Shown: positions 17,367-25,487, numbered from the stretch's first letter. The stretch is DNA of 57,290 bases from Bacillota bacterium (GCA_023386495.1 JAEWJS010000162.1:1-57290); one strand, 5' to 3'. Notes: generated by a model not told the origin, from the letters alone. Made by a program: numbers and translations.

Positions 17367-18974
17367 TTAAGAGTTCGTGTCGCTTATGTAAACCGACCAG
17401 TTCCGATCGCATGAAGCGGGAATGTGACGATGCTTCAGCACATAATCCGCCAGCAGCTCCACCATATCCATCTGAAGCTCGCGGACGACCGGCTTGCCGC
17501 GGAACATCGCATATTCCCCGCCTCCTGCTGCCCGATAATTGTTCATGACGACCTCATAGGTGTCGGCAAGATTAAGCGGCTGATCGTCAGCCTGCAGATC
17601 CTCTACGCGCTCCCCGATCGGCCGTGCGATATTGAAGCGATAGCGGATGCCTTCCCACATATCATAGTTGTAAGGCTGAGGCTTCGGCTCCGTGAAGCTC
17701 GGGTGAACTTGCAGGCTGCCGTCTTCTCCGATTGTCCAGTAGGCCGCCGACTTCTCCAAGGCCTCCTTAATGTCGCGGCCCGATACGCGCAGCACCTTAA
17801 GCGTATTCGGGAACGGATAATTGCTGATGATGTCCCGCATCGTGATCGCCCCGCTGAACCCTCGGGATGCATCCGAGAAAATAGCCGTGCACGAGATCTG
17901 TACGCCGGAAGCCTCTATCTGCACGCGATTCATGAACTCGACGAACGGATGGTCCCCCATTCGCGCCGTCAGACTGTCCTCTACGGCTAACCCCTCATCT
18001 GCGGTTCCGAGCGGCTGATCCAGCCAAGCTTGCGTCGCAAGCTCAGCCTGCTCAGCCAAGGCGAGTAATTCCCGATCCGGCTCGGCATCCCTATCCGGCA
18101 CAAGCACGGCAGCATCCTTCCTTGCGATCCGCCACCCGTCCGCGTTCTGTACCAGCTCGAGACGGATGCTGCCAAGCGCCTGACCGAAGCAGCCCGGCTG
18201 TACATAAGCCACATCGCCATAGACGCCTGCCAGCCGACGATGCTGATGGCCCGTAACGAGCACGTCGATTCCCTCGATCCCGCTTATCACCCTATACCCT
18301 TGATTTTCGCCGGTCTCTTCCTCTTCCGGCGCCCCTTGCTCCGGATCCCTCTCGAATCCACCGTGATAGCACACGACCAACACGTCCGGCTGCTCGGCTG
18401 CCCTGATCTCTTGCACCCAAGCCTTCACGCTCTCGTATGCATCCTTGAATTCAAGTCCTTCAATATGCTCCGGACGCTCCCAATTCGGAATATAGTGTGT
18501 CGTCGCACCGAGTACCGCAACTTTGGGACCTGTACCGCCGCGAAGCTTTTTCACGAAGTAGGGGCTTCCATAGGCTGGCTCGCCGCTATCCCGCGTCGTA
18601 ATATTCGCGGATAGCCAGCGGAATGCCGACTGCCGCATCGCTTCATCCAGCAGCTCCTTGCCGTAATTGAACTCGTGATTGCCGATGACCGCCGCATCGT
18701 ATCCCAGGTGATTCATGGCTGCGATCACCGGATGCTGCGCTCTGATCGGCTCCTGCATGGCGGCTGCGTAGGCCATCGGCGTTCCTTGCAGCAGGTCGCC
18801 GTTATCGATCAACAGCACCTCGTCTGCCTGCTCCCGTTCCTGTTCGATTAGCCCTGCCAGTCTTGCCAGGCCAATCGGCAGCACTTCCGAACTGCGGTAA
18901 TCGGTCGGGTATAGATAGCCGTGTACATCGCTTGTCGTCAGTATAGTTAATGTCATTAATGGTGTATGGCTCAT
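17367..18974 (-). CDS. 5'-nucleotidase/2',3'-cyclic phosphodiesterase-family metallophosphatase
   Basis: About 535 residues in two domains. The metallophosphatase domain shows the classical motifs: TTSDVHGYLYP near the N-terminus, IDNGDLLQGTP, VIGNHEFNYGK, VVCYHGG and VTGHQHRRL. The C-terminal nucleotidase domain (about 330-520) includes the conserved MRDIISNYPFPNTL stretch and NYRAAGGGEYAMF. No signal peptide is seen at the chosen start, unlike most secreted relatives, so it may be cytosolic. An ATG 14 codons upstream exists but AGGAGG stands 8 nt before the ATG at 18974. Divergent from the phosphonate-type transporter, which fits phosphate scavenging. Confidence 0.9.
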   Translation of the reverse strand: MSHTPLMTLTILTTSDVHGYLYPTDYRSSEVLPIGLARLAGLIEQEREQADEVLLIDNGDLLQGTPMAYAAAMQEPIRAQHPVIAAMNHLGYDAAVIGNHEFNYGKELLDEAMRQSAFRWLSANITTRDSGEPAYGSPYFVKKLRGGTGPKVAVLGATTHYIPNWERPEHIEGLEFKDAYESVKAWVQEIRAAEQPDVLVVCYHGGFERDPEQGAPEEEETGENQGYRVISGIEGIDVLVTGHQHRRLAGVYGDVAYVQPGCFGQALGSIRLELVQNADGWRIARKDAAVLVPDRDAEPDRELLALAEQAELATQAWLDQPLGTADEGLAVEDSLTARMGDHPFVEFMNRVQIEASGVQISCTAIFSDASRGFSGAITMRDIISNYPFPNTLKVLRVSGRDIKEALEKSAAYWTIGEDGSLQVHPSFTEPKPQPYNYDMWEGIRYRFNIARPIGERVEDLQADDQPLNLADTYEVVMNNYRAAGGGEYAMFRGKPVVRELQMDMVELLADYVLKHRHIPASCDRNWSVYISDTNS

Positions 18975-19007
18975 GGGAAGTTTCCTCCTCTTTCTCCTGA
19001 TGTATCT

Positions 19008-19036
19008 CTTATACATGTCTGACTGCCGCTGTGCAA
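19008..19036 (-). promoter_or_regulatory. Promoter of the 5'-nucleotidase gene
   Basis: On the minus strand TTGCAC (19036-19031) and TATAAG (19013-19008) are separated by exactly 17 bp, 34 bp before the ATG at 18974. This is a good sigma-A match. Confidence 0.65.
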
Positions 19037-19050
19037 GTCGTCTGGAATCT

Positions 19051-19110
19051 TTTACAAAATCTTGAAACCAAGTTAATACTACCGAAGACCTTAGTCCGCG
19101 ATGCTATGGT
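19051..19110 (+). promoter_or_regulatory. Pho-box-like direct repeats and -10 of the phn operon
   Basis: Three hexamers, TTTACA (19051), TTGAAA (19062) and TTAATA (19073), repeat with an 11-bp period and 5-bp spacers; a weaker fourth (GAAGAC) follows at 19084. This is the arrangement bound by PhoP in Bacillus (TTAACA-like hexamers every 11 bp). An extended -10 TGCTATGGT ends at 19110, which would put the repeats at the usual activator position with no proper -35. Confidence 0.55.
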
Positions 19111-19166
19111 ACATTGACAAGGTCTCGAGCAGACAAAAACCATCGTATTGGGGAGAGAGATTAACC

Positions 19167-20093
19167 ATGCTGACGTTCCGCAAACTCACGAAATTCGTAG
19201 CACCACTCGCCTTAACCGCTGTCCTCATGAGCGCCTGTGCTTCCTCCAATGAAGCCGGTTCGGACAAGTACGTACCGGAGAAGCTGACCGTGCAATTCGT
19301 TCCCTCGCAGAATGCCGATACGCTCGAAGCGAAGGCGAAGCCACTGGAGAAGCTGCTGGGCGATGAGCTGGGCATACCGGTAGAAGTCAGTGTCTCCACG
19401 GACTATAACGTAATCGTCGAAGCGATGGATTCCAAGCAGGTCGATGTCGGCTTCCTGCCGCCGACGGCTTACGTGCTGGCGAAGGAGAAAGGCGCAGCCG
19501 AGGTCATTCTGCAAGCGCAGCGATTCGGCGTGCAGGACGAGTCCGGTGCACCGACGGAAGAGCTGGTCGACTTCTATAAGGCGATGATTATCGTCAAGAA
19601 GGATTCGCCGATTCAATCCGTTGCGGACCTGAAGGGCAAGAAAATGGGTTATCAGAACGTAACGTCGTCCGCTGGCTTCGTATGGCCGGCAGGCAAGCTG
19701 CTCGAAGCGGATCTCGACCCGCTCAAGGATGTAGAGGCTGTCACGCTGAAGGGTCATGACCAAGGGGTGCTCGCCGTCCTGAATGGCGACGTGGATGCTG
19801 CGGCAATTTTCCAGGATGCCCGCAACATCGTGAAGAACGATTATCCGACCGTGTTCGAGGACACTCGCGTGCTGACGTTCACCGAACCGATTCCGAACGA
19901 CACGATCTCGGTCCGCTCCGATATGGACGAGGAATGGGTGAGCAAGATTCAGGATGCCTTCATCGCCATCGGCAAGGACGAAGCAGGCCGTGCCATCATT
20001 CGGGAGATCTACTCGCATGAAGGCTACGTGAAATCCGAAGACAGCATCTTCGAGATCGTCCGCGAATACGGCGAGAAGGTAAAGACGGAGTAA
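19167..20093 (+). CDS. phnD: Phosphate/phosphite/phosphonate ABC transporter binding lipoprotein
   Basis: About 308 residues. The signal peptide ends in a lipobox LMSAC (Cys24), so it is a membrane-anchored extracellular binding protein. The PhnD-family fold is seen in LTVQFVPSQNADTLEAKAKP, VDVGFLPPTAYVLA (about 95-108) and KKMGYQNVTSSAGFVWPAG. The ligand may be phosphonate, phosphite or phosphate. An in-frame ATG 22 codons upstream is rejected because GGGGAGAGAG lies before the ATG at 19167 and the lipoprotein signal starts there. First gene of phnD-phnC-phnE-phnE, and a Pho-box-like array lies upstream. Confidence 0.92.
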   Translation: MLTFRKLTKFVAPLALTAVLMSACASSNEAGSDKYVPEKLTVQFVPSQNADTLEAKAKPLEKLLGDELGIPVEVSVSTDYNVIVEAMDSKQVDVGFLPPTAYVLAKEKGAAEVILQAQRFGVQDESGAPTEELVDFYKAMIIVKKDSPIQSVADLKGKKMGYQNVTSSAGFVWPAGKLLEADLDPLKDVEAVTLKGHDQGVLAVLNGDVDAAAIFQDARNIVKNDYPTVFEDTRVLTFTEPIPNDTISVRSDMDEEWVSKIQDAFIAIGKDEAGRAIIREIYSHEGYVKSEDSIFEIVREYGEKVKTE

Positions 20094-20199
20094 TCGCATC
20101 GCATCCGTCACAGTTCGAACATTTCATAGAACTGCCATGCTGCATCGTCCTAGACGGTGCAGCACATTATTTTATACCGTATCGAAAAAGGGTGGGCGC

Positions 20200-21000
20200 A
20201 TGATTGAACTACGCAATGTAACGAAGCGCTACAGCAATGGCACGACTGGCTTGTCCAACATTAACCTCACGATCCACCGCGGCGAGTTCGTCGTCATTGT
20301 CGGGCTCTCCGGCGCAGGCAAGTCCACGCTCCTCCGCTCGATCAATCGGCTGCACGAGATTACGGATGGCGATATTCGGATAGACAACAAGTCGATTACA
20401 GCGGCTAAGGGGTCAGAGCTGCGGCGCATTCGACGCGACATCGGGATGATCTTCCAGAGCTTCAATCTGGTCAAGCGATCCAGTGTCCTTCGCAATGTCC
20501 TGGCAGGAAGAGTCGGCTATCATTCGACGCTGCGCACGATTCTCGGTCTGTTCCCCGAAGAGGATATGGACTTGGCGTTCCGTGCACTCGACCGGGTGAA
20601 CATTCTGGAGAAGGCCTATGCGCGTGCCGATGAGCTCTCCGGCGGACAGCAGCAGCGGGTCGCGATCGCGCGCGTACTGGCCCAGGAGGCTAGAATCGTC
20701 CTCGCGGACGAACCCGTCGCCTCGCTTGATCCGCTCACCACGAAGCAAGTGATGGATGATCTGCAGCGCATTAATCAAGAGCTCGGCATTACGACGATCG
20801 TGAATCTGCATGATGTGGATCTTGCTCGCAAGTATGCCACGCGAGTGATCGGCCTGCGTGACGGCGAGATTGTATTCGACGGTCCGGTCCAGGAAGCGAC
20901 GGAAGAACGGTTCATCGGGATCTACGGACGTTCGCTGCGCGAAGACGTGGATCCTGACAACACGGATGCTCTGCCGCAGATGGAGGGTGCTGCAGGATGA
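20200..21000 (+). CDS. phnC: Phosphonate-type ABC transporter ATP-binding protein
   Basis: 266 residues with a complete ABC ATPase: Walker A GLSGAGKST at about 35-43, Q-loop FQSFNLV, signature LSGGQQQR, Walker B RIVLADEP and the H-loop histidine in IVNLHDVDLARKYA. It energises uptake by the two permeases that follow. The ATG at 20200 is preceded by GGGTGGG; the longer frame to 20137 is unlikely. The stop overlaps phnE1 as ATGA. No C-P lyase genes lie in the window, so substrate breakdown must be encoded elsewhere or the substrate is phosphite or phosphate. Confidence 0.95.
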   Translation: MIELRNVTKRYSNGTTGLSNINLTIHRGEFVVIVGLSGAGKSTLLRSINRLHEITDGDIRIDNKSITAAKGSELRRIRRDIGMIFQSFNLVKRSSVLRNVLAGRVGYHSTLRTILGLFPEEDMDLAFRALDRVNILEKAYARADELSGGQQQRVAIARVLAQEARIVLADEPVASLDPLTTKQVMDDLQRINQELGITTIVNLHDVDLARKYATRVIGLRDGEIVFDGPVQEATEERFIGIYGRSLREDVDPDNTDALPQMEGAAG

Positions 21001-21770
21001 TCAGACCGAAGCCGCCCAGACGTCTGAAGCATGGACTCACAGCCGTCATCCTGCTGCTCCTGTTGTGGGGCAGCGCCGTGAAGACTGAGGTAACGCTCGG
21101 CGAACTTCTGCGCGGCATGCCCAACATGCTCGATCTGCTCGCGCAGATGTTCCCCCCGCGGTGGGACTATTACGATAACATTATCCCAGCGATGCTGGAG
21201 ACGATTCGCATGGCGCTTATCGGCACGACGTTCGGCGCCCTGCTGGCCGTGCCGATTGCCCTCCTCTGTGCCCACAGCATTTCCCGATCGACTTGGCTGA
21301 GCGGTCCTTCCCGATTCGTATTGAATCTCGTTCGTACGATTCCGGATCTGCTGCTGGCTTCGTTGTTCGTCGCCGTCTTTGGGCTAGGTCCTCTAGCAGG
21401 CACGCTCGCGCTTGCCGTCTTCTCCGCCGGATTGATCGCGAAGCTCACCTATGAAGCGATCGAGACCATTGACAGCGGACCGCTCGAGGCCATGACGGCG
21501 GTTGGCGCCAACAAGCTGCAGTGGATCCATTATGGCGTTGTGCCGCAGGTAGCTGCGCCATTCGCCTCCTATGTTCTGTACACGTTCGAGATCAATGTGC
21601 GCGCCGCCGCCATACTCGGGTTAGTCGGCGCTGGCGGGATCGGGCACTATTACGAGATGACGCTGGGCTTCTTCGAGTACGACAAGACGAATACGATCAT
21701 CATCATGACGTTAATCGTCGTCCTGCTGGTCGATTATGCCAGCTCGAAGCTGCGGGAGAGACTGTTATGA
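20997..21770 (+). CDS. phnE: Phosphonate-type ABC transporter permease 1
   Basis: 257 residues with about six membrane helices and the EAA loop EAMTAVGANKLQWIHYGVVPQ-type motif near residue 163, which docks with the ATPase. The RAAAILGLVGAGGIGHYYEM stretch is typical of PhnE permeases. It overlaps phnC upstream and the second permease downstream by 4 nt each, so the cassette is translationally coupled. Confidence 0.93.
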   Translation: MIRPKPPRRLKHGLTAVILLLLLWGSAVKTEVTLGELLRGMPNMLDLLAQMFPPRWDYYDNIIPAMLETIRMALIGTTFGALLAVPIALLCAHSISRSTWLSGPSRFVLNLVRTIPDLLLASLFVAVFGLGPLAGTLALAVFSAGLIAKLTYEAIETIDSGPLEAMTAVGANKLQWIHYGVVPQVAAPFASYVLYTFEINVRAAAILGLVGAGGIGHYYEMTLGFFEYDKTNTIIIMTLIVVLLVDYASSKLRERLL

Positions 21771-22588
21771 GCGAATTGAAATTGAATACGAATTGGAGAG
21801 CACGCGTACCGAAACCGCCGAGGCGCACAGCCTTGCGTTGGGGAATTGCCGCAGCGCTGCTCCTGCTCTATGTTTGGGCTTTTGCCGGCATGCCTATTGA
21901 TGGGTTCAAGGACACGGCCGGACAAGTGTCGCGATCGATCTTGGCCGGACTGTTATCCCCCGATTGGGACTATGTGTACCTGCCGGATGGCGAGGATCTG
22001 CTGCGCGGACTGCTCGACACGTTAGCCATTGCCGTGCTTGGAACGTTCCTATCCGCCGTGCTCTGCATTCCCTTTGCCTTCTGGGCAGCCGCGAATCGCG
22101 GGAAGTCCAAGGCTGCCTCCGGCTCCGGCAAGTTCGCGCTGAGCTTCATTCGCACCTTCCCGGAGATCGTCATGGCCATCTTGTTCATTAAGGCGGTCGG
22201 GCCCGGCGCATTCGCGGGCGTGCTGGCACTGGGCCTGCACTCGATCGGCATGCTCGGCAAGCTGTATGCAGAGGAAGTCGAACAGATCGACCAAGGGCAG
22301 ACAGAATCGTTGAAGGCCGCCGGTGCGAACCGCCTGCAGATATGGTGGTACGCCGTCGTTCCGCAGGTGCTGCCTGGTTTTCTCAATTATACGCTGTACC
22401 GCTTCGAGATTAACGTGCGCTCCGCTGCCATTCTCGGCGTTATCGGCGCCGGCGGCATCGGGACCCCGCTCATCTTCGCGCTCAGCACGCGCAATTGGGA
22501 CCGGGTCGGCATCATTCTGCTCGGCATCGTCATCATGGTCACGATCATCGACCAGCTATCCGGCGCGATCCGCAAGCGGATCGTGTGA
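21767..22588 (+). CDS. phnE: Phosphonate-type ABC transporter permease 2
   Basis: 273 residues, about six membrane helices, with an EAA-type loop ESLKAAGANRLQIWWYAVVP and the RSAAILGVIGAGGIGTPLIF stretch. The true start is the ATG overlapping the previous stop (ATGA); a longer reading frame to 21521 runs through the first permease and is not real. Two PhnE permeases in tandem are common in this family and probably form a heterodimer. Confidence 0.93.
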   Translation: MSELKLNTNWRARVPKPPRRTALRWGIAAALLLLYVWAFAGMPIDGFKDTAGQVSRSILAGLLSPDWDYVYLPDGEDLLRGLLDTLAIAVLGTFLSAVLCIPFAFWAAANRGKSKAASGSGKFALSFIRTFPEIVMAILFIKAVGPGAFAGVLALGLHSIGMLGKLYAEEVEQIDQGQTESLKAAGANRLQIWWYAVVPQVLPGFLNYTLYRFEINVRSAAILGVIGAGGIGTPLIFALSTRNWDRVGIILLGIVIMVTIIDQLSGAIRKRIV

Positions 22589-22593
22589 CGGTA

Positions 22594-22625
22594 ACAGGCC
22601 CTCCGCCAATTGGCGAAGGGCCTGT
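22594..22625 (+). terminator. Terminator of the phn operon
   Basis: A 9-bp outer stem (ACAGGCCCT/AGGGCCTGT) encloses a 12-bp palindrome CGCCAATTGGCG, five bp after the phnE stop. The downstream T-run is weak (ACTTATTTTG). It lies between convergent genes and may serve both strands. Confidence 0.7.
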
Positions 22626-22665
22626 ACTTATTTTGCTCTATTGCTCCCACCTCGCATTGCTGCTC

Positions 22666-23142
22666 CTACTCCGCAAGCTTCGCGAGCATCAGCTCGAAGC
22701 GATCCATGAGCGCGATCGCTCCTTCGGACATGCCTGACTGCAGGACACCGTCACGGATCTCTACCGAGGGATAGAGCGACGTTTCCGTCAATCGCGTTCT
22801 TCCGTCAGGCAGCTCCTCGAAGGTGACGGTCACCAAGCCGACCGCAGGAATCCCTTCGAACTCATACGTATGGATGAGACGTTCCGGCGAAGCCACTTCG
22901 TGATAGACGCCGTTGTGCGCATACTCGTTGCCTGCCGGATCACGTTGGATGTACCGCCAGATCCCGCCTTTGCGAGCATCCAGACTGTCCACGATCGTCG
23001 TCATGACACTCGGCCCCCACCAGTCCGGCACATAGGTCGCATCCGTCCACAGACGGAAGACGAGTTCCCGCCTTGCGTTAAAATCTCGCTGGATCACGAT
23101 TTCCTGCTTGTTCGGTTCTGCAATGATCGATGTTTTCGTCAT
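22666..23142 (-). CDS. SRPBCC/AHSA1-domain protein
   Basis: A 158-residue START-like (SRPBCC, Aha1-related) protein. Typical markers are FNARRELVFRLWTDATYVPDWW at the start, then GGIWRYIQRDPAGNEYAHNG, and a C-terminal helix (SEGAIALMDRFELMLAKL). Family members bind hydrophobic ligands; the ligand here is unknown. It follows an ArsR-family gene by 31 nt, the standard pairing in Firmicutes where the regulator controls the SRPBCC protein. Confidence 0.9.
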   Translation of the reverse strand: MTKTSIIAEPNKQEIVIQRDFNARRELVFRLWTDATYVPDWWGPSVMTTIVDSLDARKGGIWRYIQRDPAGNEYAHNGVYHEVASPERLIHTYEFEGIPAVGLVTVTFEELPDGRTRLTETSLYPSVEIRDGVLQSGMSEGAIALMDRFELMLAKLAE

Positions 23143-23173
23143 ATTCCTATCGCTCCTCTGTTCACGTTATACG

Positions 23174-23506
23174 TTACTTCGAATCGTTCTCCTGCTCCTG
23201 TACCTGGATGAGCAGCGCATCCAGCCTGTCGAACTGCTCTTCTTTGACCTCAAGGAAGGATTGGGCCCATCTGTCCAATTCAGCGAATCTCTCCTTCCTC
23301 AGCCGGAAGATGCGCCGGTTCGCTGCCGCCTGCACGACGACAAGCCCGGCATCTGCCAGCACCTTGAGATGCTTGGAGGATTGGGGCAGCCGCAGCCCGA
23401 GTCTGTCAGCGATTTCCCCGAGCGTAAGGGCGCCTCCGTCTCGCAGCAATTCTACGATGTTGAGCCGGTTCGGTTCGGCAAGCGCGCTTAACGTGGCCGC
23501 ATTCAT
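23174..23506 (-). CDS. ArsR-family transcriptional regulator
   Basis: 110 residues with a winged helix-turn-helix: LSALAEPNRLNIVELLRDGG, then the recognition helix LGLRLPQSSKHLKVLADAG (about residues 39-57), and the wing VVVQAAANRRIFRL. No metal-binding cysteine pair is present, so this is a non-metal ArsR of the SRPBCC-linked type. The ATG at 23506 has AAAGGAG 9 nt upstream; a longer frame to 23563 starts within the promoter. A palindromic array surrounds its -35 element, which suggests autorepression. Confidence 0.92.
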   Translation of the reverse strand: MNAATLSALAEPNRLNIVELLRDGGALTLGEIADRLGLRLPQSSKHLKVLADAGLVVVQAAANRRIFRLRKERFAELDRWAQSFLEVKEEQFDRLDALLIQVQEQENDSK

Positions 23507-23551
23507 CAGTCTTTTCTCCTTTCTCGATTCTGACATTTTTTTGCTGTCCCG

Positions 23552-23592
23552 AATATACCACACACGGAACTTTCCTTCAAGGGAAATTTCCC
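23552..23592 (-). promoter_or_regulatory. arsR promoter with paired palindromic operators
   Basis: On the minus strand TTGAAG (23580-23575) and TATATT (23557-23552) are 17 bp apart, and the -10 is extended (TGG before it). GGGAAATTTCCC (23581-23592) abuts the -35, and a related GGAACTTTCC (23566-23575) lies in the spacer, their centres 16 bp apart. These are likely binding sites for the ArsR protein. Confidence 0.6.
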
Positions 23593-23617
23593 AACGGGGA
23601 AATATTATTTGAAAAGA

Positions 23618-23638
23618 AAACCCGTCGAATGACGGTTT
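23618..23638 (-). terminator. Probable terminator of the third MDR gene
   Basis: On the minus strand AAACCGTC and GACGGGTTT pair with one bulged base and are followed by TTCTTTTC, about 30 bp after the stop at 23670. Confidence 0.5.
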
Positions 23639-23669
23639 AGCATAATGAGGTGCAAATGAACTTTACATC

Positions 23670-24638
23670 CTACTGCCCGATGTGAAGGACAACATTGCCC
23701 TTCTTGCGCTCGGTATCCACGTAACGATGCGCATCGGCAGCCTGCTCGAGCGCGTAGCGCCGATCGATGACCGCCCGCAGCTTCCCCTGCTCGCATAGCG
23801 AATTGAGATAGCGCAGATTATCCTTGCTCTGCATGAGGCCGGCCGTGACGAACCTCGACTTCTTCCGTCCGAACACCATAGTCCTCAGCATAGAGATGAC
23901 ATTGGATAACGTCGGCGTCGTACTAAGATAGATCCCGTCAGGCGTCAGCGAGTCGGCACATTGTGAGAAGGTGCGCTTGCCGACGGCATCGAAGATCACA
24001 TCATACAAGCGGCCGTCAGCCGTAAAATCTTCCCGCGTATAGTCAATCACATGATCGGCGCCAACCGACTTCACAAGATCGACGTTCGCGCCGCTGCAGA
24101 CGCCGGTTACCACTGCGCCGTAATGCTTCGCAAGCTGAACGGCATAAATGCCCACCGCTCCGGATGCGCCGTTGATCAGCACCTTCTGGCCGCTCTTCAC
24201 CTTCGCTTGGTCGCGCAAGAATGTAAGCGCGGTTGCTGCCCCGTCGCATACGGCCGCCATATCCTCGTAGGACAACCCTTCAGGCATCTGCACGAGAACC
24301 CCGTTCTCAGGCAGACATTTGTACTCCGCATGCGCACCTGATGTGTGCGGGCTTAATCCGTACACGTGATCGCCCGGTCGGAACTGGGTGACATCTTCGC
24401 CGATCGCTTCGATCACGCCCGCGAACTCCGTCCCCAGGATCGGATGCTTCGGCCGCCGCAGCCCATTCACCAGCTTCACCACAAATGGCTCCCCTCTGCG
24501 GAACGCACAATCGGCTGGACCGACGGTCGCCGCCATGATGCGAATGAGCACCTCATTCCGCATCGGAATCGGCTTCTCTACTTCTTGGAGCTCCAGTACA
24601 TCCGGCGACCCATATCGCTTGCACACAATCGCACGCAT
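23670..24638 (-). CDS. Zinc-free MDR-family NAD(P)H oxidoreductase
   Basis: A 322-residue paralogue of the gene at 221, with the same opening (MRAIVCKRYGSPDVLELQEV) and nucleotide loop GASGAVG at about 157-163. There is no structural zinc lobe. The reaction is probably NAD(P)H-dependent reduction of a quinone or enone; substrate unknown. A GAGAGG site precedes the ATG. It starts 29 nt after the XRE regulator ends, so it may share that operon and be controlled by it. Confidence 0.88.
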   Translation of the reverse strand: MRAIVCKRYGSPDVLELQEVEKPIPMRNEVLIRIMAATVGPADCAFRRGEPFVVKLVNGLRRPKHPILGTEFAGVIEAIGEDVTQFRPGDHVYGLSPHTSGAHAEYKCLPENGVLVQMPEGLSYEDMAAVCDGAATALTFLRDQAKVKSGQKVLINGASGAVGIYAVQLAKHYGAVVTGVCSGANVDLVKSVGADHVIDYTREDFTADGRLYDVIFDAVGKRTFSQCADSLTPDGIYLSTTPTLSNVISMLRTMVFGRKKSRFVTAGLMQSKDNLRYLNSLCEQGKLRAVIDRRYALEQAADAHRYVDTERKKGNVVLHIGQ

Positions 24639-24667
24639 CGATCATCATCCTCTCATGGACTCTTGAA

Positions 24668-24889
24668 TCATCCCTGTTCATCCGCATAGCTGAAAACCTC
24701 TTCGAGCGGTAAGCCGAATGTACGCGCGATTCGAAAAGCCAGTTCGAGCGAAGGCGAATAGTTGCCCTTCTCGATCGCCACGATCGTCTGCCGCGTCACG
24801 CCTACCCGGTCGGCAAGCTGCTGCTGCGTCATCTCGTTGTGATTGAAGCGTAAAGCTCGAATGTTGTTGCCTAGCCTGCCTGTGCCCAC
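24668..24889 (-). CDS. XRE-family helix-turn-helix regulator
   Basis: A 73-residue single-domain Cro/C1-type regulator of the short YozG-like kind. The helix-turn-helix spans MTQQQLADRVGVTRQTIVAI (about 20-39), and EKGNYSPSLELAFRIARTFG is diagnostic. GTG start with AAAGGAG 8 nt upstream. It begins 2 nt after the stop of a membrane-protein gene, a very common pairing in Bacilli in which the regulator represses its own operon. A palindrome with flanking direct repeats in the operon promoter is the likely target. Confidence 0.92.
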   Translation of the reverse strand: MGTGRLGNNIRALRFNHNEMTQQQLADRVGVTRQTIVAIEKGNYSPSLELAFRIARTFGLPLEEVFSYADEQG

Positions 24890-24891
24890 GG

Positions 24892-25338
24892 TTAGACTCC
24901 TTTCCGATAAAGATAGAATTGCGTACTAGTTCCCGCTGCTTCCGACAGAAAACCCGAGAAGAACAAAATGATGAACATGAGGGAAGGCGGCTGACCGAGC
25001 ACGAGCGCCACCATGGCCAAGATGAATCCGAGGATGAACACATAATGCGATACGCGCGTCGCCTTTGACTCGATCAGCTTATCCAGTTCATCTTCGAACG
25101 AGGGCTCGATCTCCTGGGTAGCCAGTCGGTTAATGATGTTGAACACGATGAATACGACGATTCTTGCCACAATCGAGACCGGTATAAGGATCAAGATGAC
25201 GGCTCCCCAATAGCGGAAGCTCAAGTCGCTTCCGAACAGCTCCTGCTCATACTTCAGGAATACATACCAGCAATAAGCACCGAAAATTATCGCGCTGCTG
25301 AACATCGAGACAATGCTCTTCTTCTCTTGGTAAGACAT
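24892..25338 (-). CDS. Membrane protein paired with XRE regulator
   Basis: About 148 residues with four hydrophobic helices (roughly 12-30, 45-70, 102-120 and 122-140) and an acidic cytosolic loop (EIEPSFEDELDKLIESKATR). It resembles the DUF2178-type proteins that accompany short XRE regulators; the function is unknown. The ATG at 25338 has CGGAGGA 9 nt upstream and is preferred to the one at 25389, which lies at the promoter. Probable operon with the XRE gene and perhaps the MDR gene. Confidence 0.8.
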   Translation of the reverse strand: MSYQEKKSIVSMFSSAIIFGAYCWYVFLKYEQELFGSDLSFRYWGAVILILIPVSIVARIVVFIVFNIINRLATQEIEPSFEDELDKLIESKATRVSHYVFILGFILAMVALVLGQPPSLMFIILFFSGFLSEAAGTSTQFYLYRKGV

Positions 25339-25385
25339 GGATGATTCCTCCGATTCCCGTTTTATGATCAGGTAAAGTTTGTTAT

Positions 25386-25418
25386 ACACAATGTATGATA
25401 TACATTACACAATGTCAA
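25386..25418 (-). promoter_or_regulatory. Promoter and operator of the membrane-protein/XRE operon
   Basis: On the minus strand a perfect TTGACA (25418-25413) and TACATT (25395-25390) are 17 bp apart. A 7-3-7 palindrome AATGTAT-GAT-ATACATT (25390-25406) covers the spacer and -10, and the nonamer ACACAATGT occurs twice, 21 bp apart (25386 and 25407). Binding here would block polymerase, so XRE autorepression is likely. Confidence 0.65.
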
Positions 25419-25447
25419 GTAAACTATACACAGCAGAAAATAAAAAA

Positions 25448-25471
25448 CTGGTACCTCAATACAGGTACCAG
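25448..25471 (-). terminator. Terminator of the yebC-like gene
   Basis: On the minus strand a 9-bp perfect stem (CTGGTACCT/AGGTACCAG) with a 6-base loop is followed by TTTTTTATTTT, 17 bp after the stop. Confidence 0.9.
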
Positions 25472-25487
25472 CTTCCAAAACCATAAG

